The notes below the pieces were generated by a model. That model was not told the origin of the DNA and ran no database searches. It saw only the letters and a program-made list of their open reading frames with translations. A stretch of 64,000 nucleotides of DNA from Nocardioides silvaticus (GTDB lineage Bacteria > Actinomycetota > Actinomycetes > Propionibacteriales > Nocardioidaceae), in assembly GCF_003160695.1 (NCBI RefSeq), contig NZ_QGDD01000005.1, positions 124,001 through 188,000 on the forward strand, in the 5' to 3' direction. How positions within the stretch are numbered: the stretch's first letter is position 1; each line of letters starts with the position of its first letter. The translations under genes and the position numbers were made by a program. Shown here piece after piece: positions 54,670-63,287 of the stretch.

Positions 54670-55872
54670 TCAGAGTGCGGCCGCGATGTCTTCAGCCGCG
54701 CTGCGGAGCCCGGCGAGACCGGGCTGGCCGAGATCGACGGTGCGGATGAAGATGCGGTGGCCGTTGAACAAGTACTCCGTGTCGACCTCGTCGTCCATGA
54801 GTGGATAGAGCAACAGTCCATCACAGTCGAGCGCCGTGGCATAGGTGGCGATCTGGTAGAGGTGCGGGTTGCGCAGCCGCCGCCGGCCGTGACGGTCCGT
54901 GAGCAGCACGGGGCCCCATTTGAGGTCGATCACCATGCGCGGGCTCTGCCGGCGGCCGACGACCAGGTCTGGCTCGATGGTGACTGTCAGGTTCGGCTGG
55001 CCATGCTGGTGCAGGAAGGCCGATCCGTAGCGTGGTTTCTCCACCAGGTCCCTGACACCGGCGTCCCGCAACGCCGCGGCGGCCGCGTTCTCCCAGATCT
55101 GCCACATAAGCACGAAGTAGGCGGGGGCTGTGATGCTTCCAGCCGAGTCGACAACTCCGGCGCCCTCGAGGGCTAGGCGAGCCAGGCGGAGGCTGGGTTG
55201 ATAGTGCAGGTTGAGCCGGTTGAGCCGGACCCGATCGAAGTGTCCGATCGAGGGCCTGATCAGGCTAACGTCGCCCAGATAGCCCAATGCGTCGTCGTAC
55301 TGACGACGCACGGTCCGGTTCTGGACACCTGGCGCGAGCAGCTCGAGGACACCGCGCAACAACTGATTCTCTGGCGTGTCCGCGATGAAGTCGGTGTATT
55401 CGCAGTCGAGGAATGGCAGCTGGGCGGGGTTGAGGATCGGCCTCGTGCGTCCGCGCACGAACGGGAGCCGCTCACGTCGCTCTACGTACCCGCGGCGAAG
55501 GCCACGGCCGAGGAGCTCATGGACCTCGCCGGCGAGTTGAACCAACAGCCAGTCCGTGGGGGTGGCGCTTTCGACCTTCGCTGTCCCGGCGCGGGGCGGC
55601 GGTGCCACGGTGCGGTATGCAAGCGCCAAGAGCTCGGGGAGGCTGTAGACCTCTGCCTTCGGGTGAACCGTGATCCGGCGGCCTCCGGGAAGGCTGACGC
55701 TCCCCGCGTAGCCCGTCCTCGGGCCGATTCGGACGCGCACGCCGCCGTGGCCGTCGGCCGCCAGTTCGTCAACAGTCAGGCCGTGTCTCGCGCGCCGCAG
55801 CGCGCGCAGTTCGGCCGGCGTGAAGGTTTCCTCCCTCGCTGCGTCCGTCTCGGTGAGGTGGATCTCGACCAT
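54670..55872 (-). CDS. mcrC: McrC-type restriction subunit
   Basis: Nuclease partner of McrB in type IV restriction of modified DNA. The 400 residues have an N-terminal McrB-contact domain (RIGPRTGYAGSVSLPGGRRITVHPK) and the PD-(D/E)xK site: TIEPDLVVG (Asp302), VIDLKWG (Asp316, Lys318) and HLYQIATYA (Gln340). The conserved segment RGRTRPILNPAQLPFLDCEYTDFIADTPENQLLRGVLELL is present. ATG 55872 overlaps the mcrB stop by one base (TAATG), so translation is coupled. Confidence 0.94.
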   Translation of the reverse strand: MVEIHLTETDAAREETFTPAELRALRRARHGLTVDELAADGHGGVRVRIGPRTGYAGSVSLPGGRRITVHPKAEVYSLPELLALAYRTVAPPPRAGTAKVESATPTDWLLVQLAGEVHELLGRGLRRGYVERRERLPFVRGRTRPILNPAQLPFLDCEYTDFIADTPENQLLRGVLELLAPGVQNRTVRRQYDDALGYLGDVSLIRPSIGHFDRVRLNRLNLHYQPSLRLARLALEGAGVVDSAGSITAPAYFVLMWQIWENAAAAALRDAGVRDLVEKPRYGSAFLHQHGQPNLTVTIEPDLVVGRRQSPRMVIDLKWGPVLLTDRHGRRRLRNPHLYQIATYATALDCDGLLLYPLMDDEVDTEYLFNGHRIFIRTVDLGQPGLAGLRSAAEDIAAAL

Positions 55873-57695
55873 TACAGACTTCCCAGGAACGCCTCGCGCA
55901 GTGCCGGCAGATCGTCGGTCCGTCCGAGCAGGTGATCGCGGAGCACCGGCTCGAGGTCCTCGTTCCACACGACCTCGAAGCCAACATCGGCCAAATCGCG
56001 CCTGATCAAGAAGGAGTGGCCGATGGCACGGTCATCGTCCAGCAGTTCGATCACTTCGGCATTGAGTCGCTCGAGGCGTGCGGCGGCCTCGGTGCCGAGG
56101 TCGGCGCTCGTATTCCGCTCGTGCCACCTGCGGACAACGGCATAGTCGACGTCGAATCGAACTTCCTTGAAGCGTCGCCGCATGGCCGCGTCGAGCAGTG
56201 CCACCGATCGATCGGCGGTGTTCATGGTGCCGATGACCCATAGGTTCTCCGGCACGTAGAAGGCGTCCGTGCTGTACGCCAGTTCGACCTCGTTCTCCGG
56301 CCCGCGGTACTCGAGGGCGAACAGGAGCTCACCGAGCACCCTGGGGAGGTTGGCGCGGTTGATCTCATCGATGATCAGGAAGTGCGCTGCCTCGCCGGGT
56401 GCCGACTGGGCGGCCTTGACGATCTGCTTGAACACGCCGGGGCGGATGCGGTAGCGGAGCCCGGCAGTGCTCACTTCCTGCTCCGGCTCGTCGTCTCCGG
56501 CGTCACCCTGGTCGTCAGCAGGCTTCTCGTCCATGACGGGACGGATGCCTTCGACGAAATCCTCGTAGGCGTATGTGGGGTGGAACTGGACGAGCTTGAT
56601 CCGACTCTCGTCCGCCAGCGCGGCAGCGAGGATGCGCGCGGCCAGTGTTTTTCCTGTACCGGGAGGGCCGGCGAAGAGCAGCTGCCGCGCCCGACGTGTC
56701 AGGGCGATCAGGTTGCGAGCGCGGTCCTCGTCCCACAGCAGCCCGTTCACGAGGGCCTGCACCGGGTCCCGCATCGCCGCCTCGGCCGCGGAGTCGATGG
56801 GAAGGACCTCGCGGAGCAGCTGGCTCAGCTGGTCCGCGACAGCCGCACCAGCCTGTTCCACGGCTGGGGGATCCAGGGTTCGGGTGATGCTTCCGCTGGC
56901 CGTGGGCTCGTCGACGAGGGCCTTGAGCCAATCCCGCGTCGAGTCGAAGGTCGTCTCGCCCGCTGCGGTGGCCGTGTACAGCCCCCACCCCTGCTCGAGC
57001 AGGGATCCGACCGGTGCCGTGGCCGGGTCGGTGAGACTAGCCAGCTCAGACCGGAACCGTTGGCTCCGCGCGTCGGCGGCCGGATCGCCGGTGTCGGCCG
57101 ACCCGATCCGAACTGCCAGATGGAGACCGTTCTCGTCCAGTCTGGCGGAGACGTTGAAGCGCGCCCGGTCGCTCTCGGAACGCCAGATGGTGAGCGCGAT
57201 GGGCCCCGGCCACTCGACGTCCACCTCGACCGGGGTTCCCAGGTCTGCAGCTGCCCGCCGCGCCCGACGACCCAGCAGCGCGAATCGGGCGCGCAGGCGC
57301 GCGCCCGCCTCGCGATCGACCTGGGAAAGTGCCTGGCCACTGGCGGCTATCTGGCCAGCGAGCTTGCAGTCCTGCTCGGTGAAGGCCGGTGTAAGCGTTG
57401 GACGGTCGTTGTTGCTCAGACGCCAGACGGTGGCAGACGACCCGGAGCTCGTCTTCCGTTTGAGTCCGGAGTCAGTCAAGAAGAAGTAGTCGACGAGCTC
57501 ACCTCGCCGGGGTCGAACGTTGTTCTGTCCACCCGGCGCCTGGAGTAGGTCGGCGAGCTCGTTGTCGGTGGCACCGTTATCGCCAGCGTCGGCGATGGCC
57601 ATCAACACCTTGTACCGCCAGTGGTTCGGATCGTTGACGCGCATGCGATCTGAATCGATTAGCTCGTCGAAGATCAGTCCGTCGATGTCCGCCAC
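55872..57695 (-). CDS. mcrB: McrB-type AAA+ GTPase subunit
   Basis: NTP-driven translocase of a type IV restriction system; members of this group use GTP. In 607 residues the N-terminal 300 form a target-recognition part (a possible winged helix at 20-92, then a domain with VEVDVEWPGPIALTIW), followed by the AAA+ module with Walker A GPPGTGKT (343-350), Walker B DEINRANL (443-450), sensor MNTADRS (491-497) and RRRF (507-510). The N-terminal half decides which modified base is recognised; I cannot tell which. Start at ATG 57695. A methyltransferase remnant lies just upstream. Confidence 0.94.
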   Translation of the reverse strand: MADIDGLIFDELIDSDRMRVNDPNHWRYKVLMAIADAGDNGATDNELADLLQAPGGQNNVRPRRGELVDYFFLTDSGLKRKTSSGSSATVWRLSNNDRPTLTPAFTEQDCKLAGQIAASGQALSQVDREAGARLRARFALLGRRARRAAADLGTPVEVDVEWPGPIALTIWRSESDRARFNVSARLDENGLHLAVRIGSADTGDPAADARSQRFRSELASLTDPATAPVGSLLEQGWGLYTATAAGETTFDSTRDWLKALVDEPTASGSITRTLDPPAVEQAGAAVADQLSQLLREVLPIDSAAEAAMRDPVQALVNGLLWDEDRARNLIALTRRARQLLFAGPPGTGKTLAARILAAALADESRIKLVQFHPTYAYEDFVEGIRPVMDEKPADDQGDAGDDEPEQEVSTAGLRYRIRPGVFKQIVKAAQSAPGEAAHFLIIDEINRANLPRVLGELLFALEYRGPENEVELAYSTDAFYVPENLWVIGTMNTADRSVALLDAAMRRRFKEVRFDVDYAVVRRWHERNTSADLGTEAAARLERLNAEVIELLDDDRAIGHSFLIRRDLADVGFEVVWNEDLEPVLRDHLLGRTDDLPALREAFLGSL

Positions 57696-57776
57696 ACACT
57701 CACGTTATCGGGGCCGCGCCCCGCGAGCCCGCTAGTTGGCAACGATTAGCGTCCCGACAGCGTTGTCCGCTGGCGC

Positions 57777-57950
57777 CTAGGTCTCTGAAACTTGTTGATC
57801 GCACCGCGCGATCTGCACGTACATCGGCTCTCGTTCACCCCGATCGACTCGCACCTGACTGCCTCGGCGGTAGCCAGCGTGGATCCGGAACCTGCGACCG
57901 GATCCAACACGATGCCTGCCTTCTCCCAGAGGCAGCGAGGCGTAAGACGG
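57777..57950 (-). pseudogene. Remnant of a DNA methyltransferase C-terminus, frameshifted
   Basis: On the minus strand, one frame reads LWEKAGIVLDPVAGSGSTLA followed by TAEAVRCESIGVNE; a shift of one base then gives REPMYVQIARCDQQV up to a stop at 57777. Joined, this matches motif I and the end of a beta-class methyltransferase, like DPFAGSGSTLAAAEAVGYQSIGLEQDPEYFRIARRAI in the intact gene at 53326-54246. No upstream part remains, and motif IV is lost. It is oriented like mcrB and stands directly upstream of it. Confidence 0.75.
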
Positions 57951-58097
57951 CCCCGGAAAGGGAAGCCACGACACCTTGTCTCGAGGCCGCGGTCGACTAG
58001 TCCTTACCGACCAGTGACGAGCTCGAAGACCAGTCGTCGCGAAGAGCCTTGCAAGCCTTCAAACCGAGCGGCACGCATGCTACGAAGTTCCGTAGAT

Positions 58098-58121
58098 GGT
58101 CCGTCCCCCCGGGGACGGACC
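58098..58121. repeat. Hairpin upstream of the relaxase gene
   Basis: GGTCCGTCCCC and its perfect complement separated by two bases, 29 bases before the relaxase start. It may be a terminator of other transcripts, or part of the transfer origin, which in MobF systems usually lies next to the relaxase gene. Confidence 0.6.
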
Positions 58122-58150
58122 AGTGTCATTTCAGGGGTCTTTGACGAGAC

Positions 58151-60841
58151 GTGACGGGCGGTGACGGGCACATCGTGCACGGCGGAGTGAAGTTCTATCG
58201 CGGGTCCGCGGCCGCTGCTCGCTCCTACTTCGAGGCCGACCACTCGCGCGCCGATGACTATTACCTCGCCGAGGGCAGCGGCGTCGCCGAGCACTACGCG
58301 GTCGCCGTCGGCGTCGACGGCGTGCGCACCGAACGCCGTCCCGACCTCGACGGCGCGAGCTACGAACGCTGGGTCGCCGGGTATGACGTCGTGACCGGTC
58401 AGGCGAAGGGCCGACTGCGCGACGACGACCGCGCACTCCGCTTCGTCGAGGTCGTCGTCAATGGACCTAAGACGTGGTCTCTCGCGGCTGCGCTCCACCC
58501 CGCCATCGCCGGCGCCTACGAAGACGCGCAGACGCGCGCCGCCGGCGAGGTCGTCACCTGGGTCTCCAAGCACGCGACGACGCGCGTCGGACCACGCGGC
58601 CGACAGGTCCAGGCTCCCGTCGAGAAGATCGAGGCCGCACTGGTCCGGCACTACACCTCCCGCGCCGGAGATCCGCACCGGCACCTCCATGTCCAGATCA
58701 ACGCCCGAGTCTTCGCGCGCGGTGCGTGGCGCGGCCTCCACTCCGTCGGCGTCGTCGACTCCATCGACGCCCTCAACGGCATCGGCCACGCCGCCGTCAT
58801 GTGCGACCCACAGTTCCGCGCCGCACTCGCCGCCCACGGCTACACGCTCGATGACACCGGAGAGATCAACGAGCTCGCACCGTACGCCGGAGGGTTCAGC
58901 CAACGTGCCGCGCAGATCGCCCGCAACACCGACCGCTACGAAGCCGAGTGGCGCGCCGAGCACCCCGACCACGAACCGGGCCCGAAGCTACGACGCGGAT
59001 GGGACCGACGAGCCTGGGCCGACGCCCGACCCGACAAGATCGTGCCCGCCAGCGGCGCCGAACTGGTCGACCGATGGAACGAGGAACTGCACGACCTCGG
59101 GTTCCGTCCACCCGACGGGCCGGTCCCAGTCAGAGCCACGGCCATCGGTCAGTTGCGACGCGACGTCGCCGTCGACCTCATCCTCACGCGCCTGGGCGCG
59201 AAGCGCTCCGCATGGAACGCAGCCGACATCCGCGGCGAAGCCGAGAAGCTCATCGCCGCCGTCGGGGTGGTCGCCGAACGATCCGCGCGCACCGAGCTCG
59301 CCGAGGACCTCACCGGCCGCGCAGTCGGCGCATGCCGCAGCCTGCGGGAACGGGGCGACGTCCCCGACCACATCCGCAACCTCACCTCCGACCACGTCCT
59401 CGCCGTCGAGGCCGACCTGATCGACACCATCGCGACCCGACCGCTGACACCCGTACGCCCAGCGGCTCGCACCCGCGGCACCGAGCATCTCGACGCCGCG
59501 CAACGCCAGGCCGTCGCCGCCCTGGCCGGCGACGCCGGCGTACTGGTCATCGAGGGCGCAGCCGGCACCGGCAAGACCACGACCCTCGCCGCGGCACGCC
59601 GCGAGCTCGACGCCCAGGACCGCCGACTCGTCGTCGTCACCCCGACCCTCAAGGCCGCGCAAGCAGCGCAGCATCAGGTCGGCACCGACGCGTTCTCCGC
59701 CGCGTGGCTCATCCACCAACACGGGTTCCGGTGGGACGAGGACGGCCACTGGTCGCGCGTCAACGACGCCACCCCGGACGCACGGGCACGGCTACTGCCC
59801 GGCGACGTACTCCTCGTCGACGAGGCCGGCATGCTCGACCAGGACACTGCCCGGGCACTCTTCGCGATCGCCGACCGAGCCCACGTGACCATCGCGCTGC
59901 TCGGCGACCGGCACCAGCTGCCCGCCGTCGGACGCGGCGGGGTCCTCGACCTCGCCGCGCGGTGGGCACCACCCGATGCCCATCTCGAACTCGAATCGGT
60001 ACACCGCTTCACCGACGAGACGTACGCCGACCTCAGCCTCCTCATGCGCACCGGTGAGCGCCCGGGTGAGGTCTTCGACACTCTCCTGGAACGAGGCCAG
60101 ATCGTCGTCCACGCCAGCGACGTCGAGCGCACCAGAGCGGTCTCGACGCTGGGTGACGATCTGATCATCGCCGACACCCGCGAGCAGGTCAGCGCGATCA
60201 ACGCCGCGATCCGCGACCGCCTCCGGGCTGATGGTGAACAGAGTGGTGCGCTGATTGGTGAGCGCATCGGGGAGCCGGTCACCCGCCGTGGTGAGCGCAT
60301 CGGACTCGGTGACCGCATCGCCACCCGCCGCAACGACCGCGACCTCGGCGTCGCCAACCGCGACGTCTGGACCGTCGCCGGCATCGGAGACGACGGCAGC
60401 CTCCTCGTCACCGGCGCCGCCGGCCAACGGACGCTGCCCAGCAGCTACGTCAGCGACCACGTCGAGCTGGCGTTCGCCTCGACCGCCTACGGCGCCCAGG
60501 GCGAGACCGTCGACAACGCGCACCTGATCGTCGGCGAGAGCACCGGGGCGGCATCGGCGTACGTCGCGATGACCCGCGGCCGCCACCACAACCTCGCCCA
60601 CCTGGTCGCCGACTCCATCGACGACGCACGCCAGCAGTGGATCGACGTCTTCAGCCGCGACCGAGCCGACCTCGGACCCGGCCACGCCGCGACCCGCGTC
60701 GACCAGGACATCGACCGCTACGGCACCCAAGCCCCGACGAGCGCGGCGCTCCAAGCCGCAGCCCTGGCCGCGACTCAGCGCCGAACGGAGCCCCCGCCGC
60801 CGTACCCGAACCGCCCGACCAGTCCCGGCATCAGTCGCTGA
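58151..60841 (+). CDS. MobF-family relaxase with RecD-like helicase
   Basis: An 896-residue conjugative relaxase (TrwC/TraI type). The N-terminal relaxase domain has candidate catalytic tyrosines in DDYYLAEG (Tyr37, Tyr38) and the three-His metal site HRHLH (His176, 178, 180) in DPHRHLHVQINAR. The helicase part has Walker A GAAGTGKT (469-476), VDEAG (556-560), GDRHQLPAVGRGG and the late motif STAYGAQGETVDNAHLIVG. It cuts oriT and unwinds the strand for transfer. GTG 58151 is taken; GTG 58175 is an alternative. No type IV secretion or coupling-protein genes are visible in the window. Confidence 0.93.
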   Translation: MTGGDGHIVHGGVKFYRGSAAAARSYFEADHSRADDYYLAEGSGVAEHYAVAVGVDGVRTERRPDLDGASYERWVAGYDVVTGQAKGRLRDDDRALRFVEVVVNGPKTWSLAAALHPAIAGAYEDAQTRAAGEVVTWVSKHATTRVGPRGRQVQAPVEKIEAALVRHYTSRAGDPHRHLHVQINARVFARGAWRGLHSVGVVDSIDALNGIGHAAVMCDPQFRAALAAHGYTLDDTGEINELAPYAGGFSQRAAQIARNTDRYEAEWRAEHPDHEPGPKLRRGWDRRAWADARPDKIVPASGAELVDRWNEELHDLGFRPPDGPVPVRATAIGQLRRDVAVDLILTRLGAKRSAWNAADIRGEAEKLIAAVGVVAERSARTELAEDLTGRAVGACRSLRERGDVPDHIRNLTSDHVLAVEADLIDTIATRPLTPVRPAARTRGTEHLDAAQRQAVAALAGDAGVLVIEGAAGTGKTTTLAAARRELDAQDRRLVVVTPTLKAAQAAQHQVGTDAFSAAWLIHQHGFRWDEDGHWSRVNDATPDARARLLPGDVLLVDEAGMLDQDTARALFAIADRAHVTIALLGDRHQLPAVGRGGVLDLAARWAPPDAHLELESVHRFTDETYADLSLLMRTGERPGEVFDTLLERGQIVVHASDVERTRAVSTLGDDLIIADTREQVSAINAAIRDRLRADGEQSGALIGERIGEPVTRRGERIGLGDRIATRRNDRDLGVANRDVWTVAGIGDDGSLLVTGAAGQRTLPSSYVSDHVELAFASTAYGAQGETVDNAHLIVGESTGAASAYVAMTRGRHHNLAHLVADSIDDARQQWIDVFSRDRADLGPGHAATRVDQDIDRYGTQAPTSAALQAAALAATQRRTEPPPPYPNRPTSPGISR

Positions 60842-60987
60842 CCAACTTGTCGGCAAGTGATCGCTGCCGACCTCGACCAGCACATAGGTGACCGGAGCAG
60901 GCCGCAAATGTCCGATCCAGGACCGTCGCGGTTGCTTCTCCCGGCACGGGTGCCACCAGGGCGCTCGCAGAACCAAGGAGACGGACC

Positions 60988-61200
60988 ATGACGATCAAAC
61001 CGCTCGGCGTCCCAGACGACTGGGACGACAACCACATCCTGCTGTTCGAGGAGTTCTGCGCGTTCATCCGTACGCCGCAGCGCACCGTCCGCGAGTGGCG
61101 CCGCCTCAAGCGCGGCCCGCGCTGGTGGAGGTTCAACGGCAACGGCCGCCTCTACACCACCGTCGCCGAGCTCCGCCGCTTCCTTAAGGCCGGTGAGTGA
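60988..61200 (+). CDS. Small helix-turn-helix protein, excisionase-like
   Basis: A 70-residue protein. LLFEEFCAFIRTPQRTVREWRRLKRGPRWWRFNGNGRLYTTVAELRRFL has the form of a MerR/Xis-type winged helix: a helix-turn-helix (FIRTPQRTVREWRRLKRGP), then a strand wing with GRLYTTVAEL. It is probably an excisionase or a small regulator of transfer. AAGGAGACGGACC precedes ATG 60988. The end overlaps the next gene by 8 bases. Confidence 0.8.
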   Translation: MTIKPLGVPDDWDDNHILLFEEFCAFIRTPQRTVREWRRLKRGPRWWRFNGNGRLYTTVAELRRFLKAGE

Positions 61201-61411
61201 CGTGGCCGCGACCACCGGGCCGACCGACCAGCGCCCGCGGTGGCTGAGCGTCACCGGCGCCGCGCTCTGGGTGAGCCTGTCCGCCAAGACCATCCGCCGC
61301 AAGATCGCCGCCGGCGAGCTTCGCGCCTACCGATGCGGCAAGACAATCCGCATCAAGACCGACGACCTCGAGGCGATGATGCGGCCGGTCCCTTCAGCGA
61401 ACGACTGGTGA
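61193..61411 (+). CDS. Excisionase-family DNA-binding protein
   Basis: A 72-residue protein with the common excisionase pattern WLSVTGAALWVSLSAKTIRRKIAAGELRAYRCGKTIRIKTDDLEAMM: a MerR-like helix-turn-helix (SAKTIRRKIAAGEL) and wing. Translation begins at GTG 61193, inside the previous gene, or at GTG 61202. Excisionases normally sit beside a tyrosine or serine integrase; no intact integrase is visible in the following bases. Confidence 0.88.
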   Translation: MSDVAATTGPTDQRPRWLSVTGAALWVSLSAKTIRRKIAAGELRAYRCGKTIRIKTDDLEAMMRPVPSANDW

Positions 61412-61703
61412 TACACGACGTACGCCTCCACGATGCCGTCGCGCCGCCGCCACGCTCCTGCTGGTCGAGGGCACCGACATCCGAGCAGTCATGACCGAGA
61501 TGGCCACGTCCAGGCCTCGCCCACGCGGTCGACGAGCTTCGTCGGCGAGCGCCCCCAGGGTGCACTCTCGTGGCAAGACGAGGTGCGGGGCTGAGCAGCT
61601 GGTGTATCCAGGTGATACGGCGACCCGGCGTGGGGACACACAGCGCCCAGAAGCAGGTGGACCGCAGGCTGCGCGCCTCCGGCAAGCAGAGATGGCAAGC
61701 AGA
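61412..61703. other. Gap after the excisionase genes, no gene seen
   Basis: 292 bases with no convincing reading frame on either strand. An integrase gene would be expected here in a typical integrative element, but no Arg-His-Arg-Tyr or serine-recombinase motifs can be read in any frame. It also includes the end of the convergent STAS-like gene. Confidence 0.5.
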
Positions 61704-62282
61704 TCAGGCTGGCGAAAGGGTCCTAGCGTTCGAGGAGGGCCCATCGACGATCTTGTATACGAACTCTTTGCCGCCGCGCGCGGATCCGCTGACTTGTGAC
61801 TTGTGAAGCGCCCCGGCGTCCGCGAGGCGCTTCAGTCTGTTGTTGGCGTTGGGGGCCTTGAGGTGGAGTTTGTCGCCGATGTCGCTGGCCTTGAACTCGC
61901 GGAGTTCTTTGGCGGCGTCGAAAGTGGCGACAAGGATGGGGTCGCCGAGGAGCGTCAAGGTTCCGTCCTCCTCGAGGACTGTGACGGCGATCTTACGGCG
62001 TTCGACGCAGACGAGGATTGAGTAGCGGTTGTCTGCGTTGAGGCCGGTCACTCGAACGGTGGTGCCGGTGGTTGAGAAGTCGTGTGAGGTGAGGAACTTG
62101 CCGAGGAACTCGTCGGCGAAGCTGATGTTCATGACCTCGACTCCGGTGAAGTCGATGGTCAGGGCGAGGTTCGTGTGTCCTTCGAGAAGGTCGTCGAGTC
62201 TTGCTCGGCCCTCTTGTCCTAGTGGCCGTGTGGCTGGGTACTTGCCGAGCTGAACGACGGAAAAGGTGGTCGCGTTGTTCAT
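61704..62282 (-). CDS. STAS-like (DUF4325) plus winged-helix protein
   Basis: A 192-residue protein. The N-terminal half has the DUF4325 STAS-like signature: LTIDFTGVEVMNISFADEFLGKFL (residues 41-64), with strands and the helix after FADEF. The C-terminal 65 residues (LREFKASDIGDKLHLKAPNANNRLKRLADAGALHKSQVSGSARGGKEFVYKIV) look like a winged helix, with a recognition helix at NANNRLKRLADAG and a wing before FVYKI. It could therefore sense the state of the ATPase partner and bind DNA. GGAGAAGAT precedes ATG 62282; the ATPase gene ends 13 bases upstream on the same strand. Confidence 0.82.
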   Translation of the reverse strand: MNNATTFSVVQLGKYPATRPLGQEGRARLDDLLEGHTNLALTIDFTGVEVMNISFADEFLGKFLTSHDFSTTGTTVRVTGLNADNRYSILVCVERRKIAVTVLEEDGTLTLLGDPILVATFDAAKELREFKASDIGDKLHLKAPNANNRLKRLADAGALHKSQVSGSARGGKEFVYKIVDGPSSNARTLSPA

Positions 62283-62295
62283 ATCTTCTCCGGTT

Positions 62296-63246
62296 TCATT
62301 CTCTCGATTGAACCACAGTCTTGCTGGTCGTGTTCACCCGATGGGTGAGCCACGCCCATGTGCCTGCGGTTTGATCTGGGCGGTCATGGAGGGTCTGTCG
62401 CTGGCTGTTTGTGGCGCCGTGGATGCGGACCTCGCCCTTGCCTGATCGGATCCGAAGGGACACTTCTCCGACCCTTCTGGTGTCTTTGATGACGTCGTAG
62501 AGTCCGTTGCCACGTTTGTCGTCGGGCACGCCGGTGACGCCTGTAACTCCGGCCCTCGTGGCTCTGGCGATCGCGTGCTTGTCCTGGGTGTAGAACGCGT
62601 ACTTCGGGTTTCGTCGTAGGTGTTCCATGATGCCCATGCCGGTGTCGCAGACCGCGAACTCGAGTCTTGGGCCGTCGGTGGTGGTGCCAGTGTGAAGTTG
62701 GGCCGCCATGAACGCACCACGTTCACTGGGGCCGTGTTCGGTGGCGTTCCCGATGAGTTCGCCGCAGGCTCGTAGCACGGCGGCGCCCGCTTCGCTGTCT
62801 TCGCCGTAGAAGCCCATGACGAGCGGCCCGAGGCGCTCGGCGAGGTCATCAACGTTGCTGGGGTTCAAGGCGGTGACCTCAAGGAGGGATCCGGACTGGT
62901 CAGACCGGGTGTCGGGTGGGACGCGGCCGATGATCCGGGGACGGGACGGCAGGTGCCGCAGGACGTCCATCCGCTGCAGGTAGGACGCCATTGCCTGGTC
63001 GGTCGGCATCATCAGCGTCACCGGGAGCGCACCGGAAGCTGCCCAGTGAGCCCACGCGACGATGCCGGCCAGGTCGAGCGGGCACGCGAACGTGAGAGCG
63101 GTCGCGTCGAGGACGAGCTGGTCTGGGTCCTGGCCGGTCAGGAACGCGCCACCAGCGAGCGGCATCGCCCCGGCCAGATTCAGTTCCACCCCGGGAGTGT
63201 CCCGCGCCGCGCCTGGACACGCGGTGACCGACGCACGAGTTGACAC
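62296..63246 (-). CDS. GHKL-type ATP-binding protein, partner of the STAS-like protein
   Basis: A 316-residue protein. Residues about 20-110 form a STAS-like domain (LVLDATALTFACPLDLAGIVAWAHWAA). Residues 155-290 form a GHKL ATPase: N box LRACGELIGNATEHGP (Glu163, Asn167), G1 box VCDTGMGI (200-206), and G2 box RGNGLYDV (245-252). These are the features of anti-sigma-type or histidine-kinase-type ATPases, without a phosphoacceptor His domain. It starts with GTG 63246; GTG 63189 is possible. It diverges from the ubiquitin-like gene with a 102-base gap. Confidence 0.82.
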   Translation of the reverse strand: MSTRASVTACPGAARDTPGVELNLAGAMPLAGGAFLTGQDPDQLVLDATALTFACPLDLAGIVAWAHWAASGALPVTLMMPTDQAMASYLQRMDVLRHLPSRPRIIGRVPPDTRSDQSGSLLEVTALNPSNVDDLAERLGPLVMGFYGEDSEAGAAVLRACGELIGNATEHGPSERGAFMAAQLHTGTTTDGPRLEFAVCDTGMGIMEHLRRNPKYAFYTQDKHAIARATRAGVTGVTGVPDDKRGNGLYDVIKDTRRVGEVSLRIRSGKGEVRIHGATNSQRQTLHDRPDQTAGTWAWLTHRVNTTSKTVVQSRE

Positions 63247-63267
63247 GAGACTTGGGCGGCTCTACCG

Positions 63268-63287
63268 TTTCATTGTGTACAGTGAAA
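63268..63287. promoter_or_regulatory. Imperfect palindrome in the ATPase/ubiquitin-like divergent promoter
   Basis: TTTCATTGTGTACAGTGAAA: 8 of 10 bases of each arm pair. It lies 22 bases from the ATPase start and 62 bases from the ubiquitin-like start, so it could be an operator for both directions, perhaps of the STAS-winged-helix protein. The AT-richness of the site is also unlike its surroundings. Confidence 0.6.

Noticed and set aside
54474..54842. A 122-codon minus-strand frame after mcrC
   Set aside because: It partly overlaps mcrC in another frame and its translation has no domain or sensible start.
53326..57695. The methyltransferase and McrBC as one restriction-modification system
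   Set aside because: McrBC acts on modified DNA and needs no protecting methyltransferase; the genes converge from separate promoters across a 423-base gap.
61491..61806. Two plus-strand frames in the gap before the STAS-like gene
   Set aside because: They overlap the end of the STAS-like gene antisense and give Arg/Ser-rich peptides with no recombinase motif.
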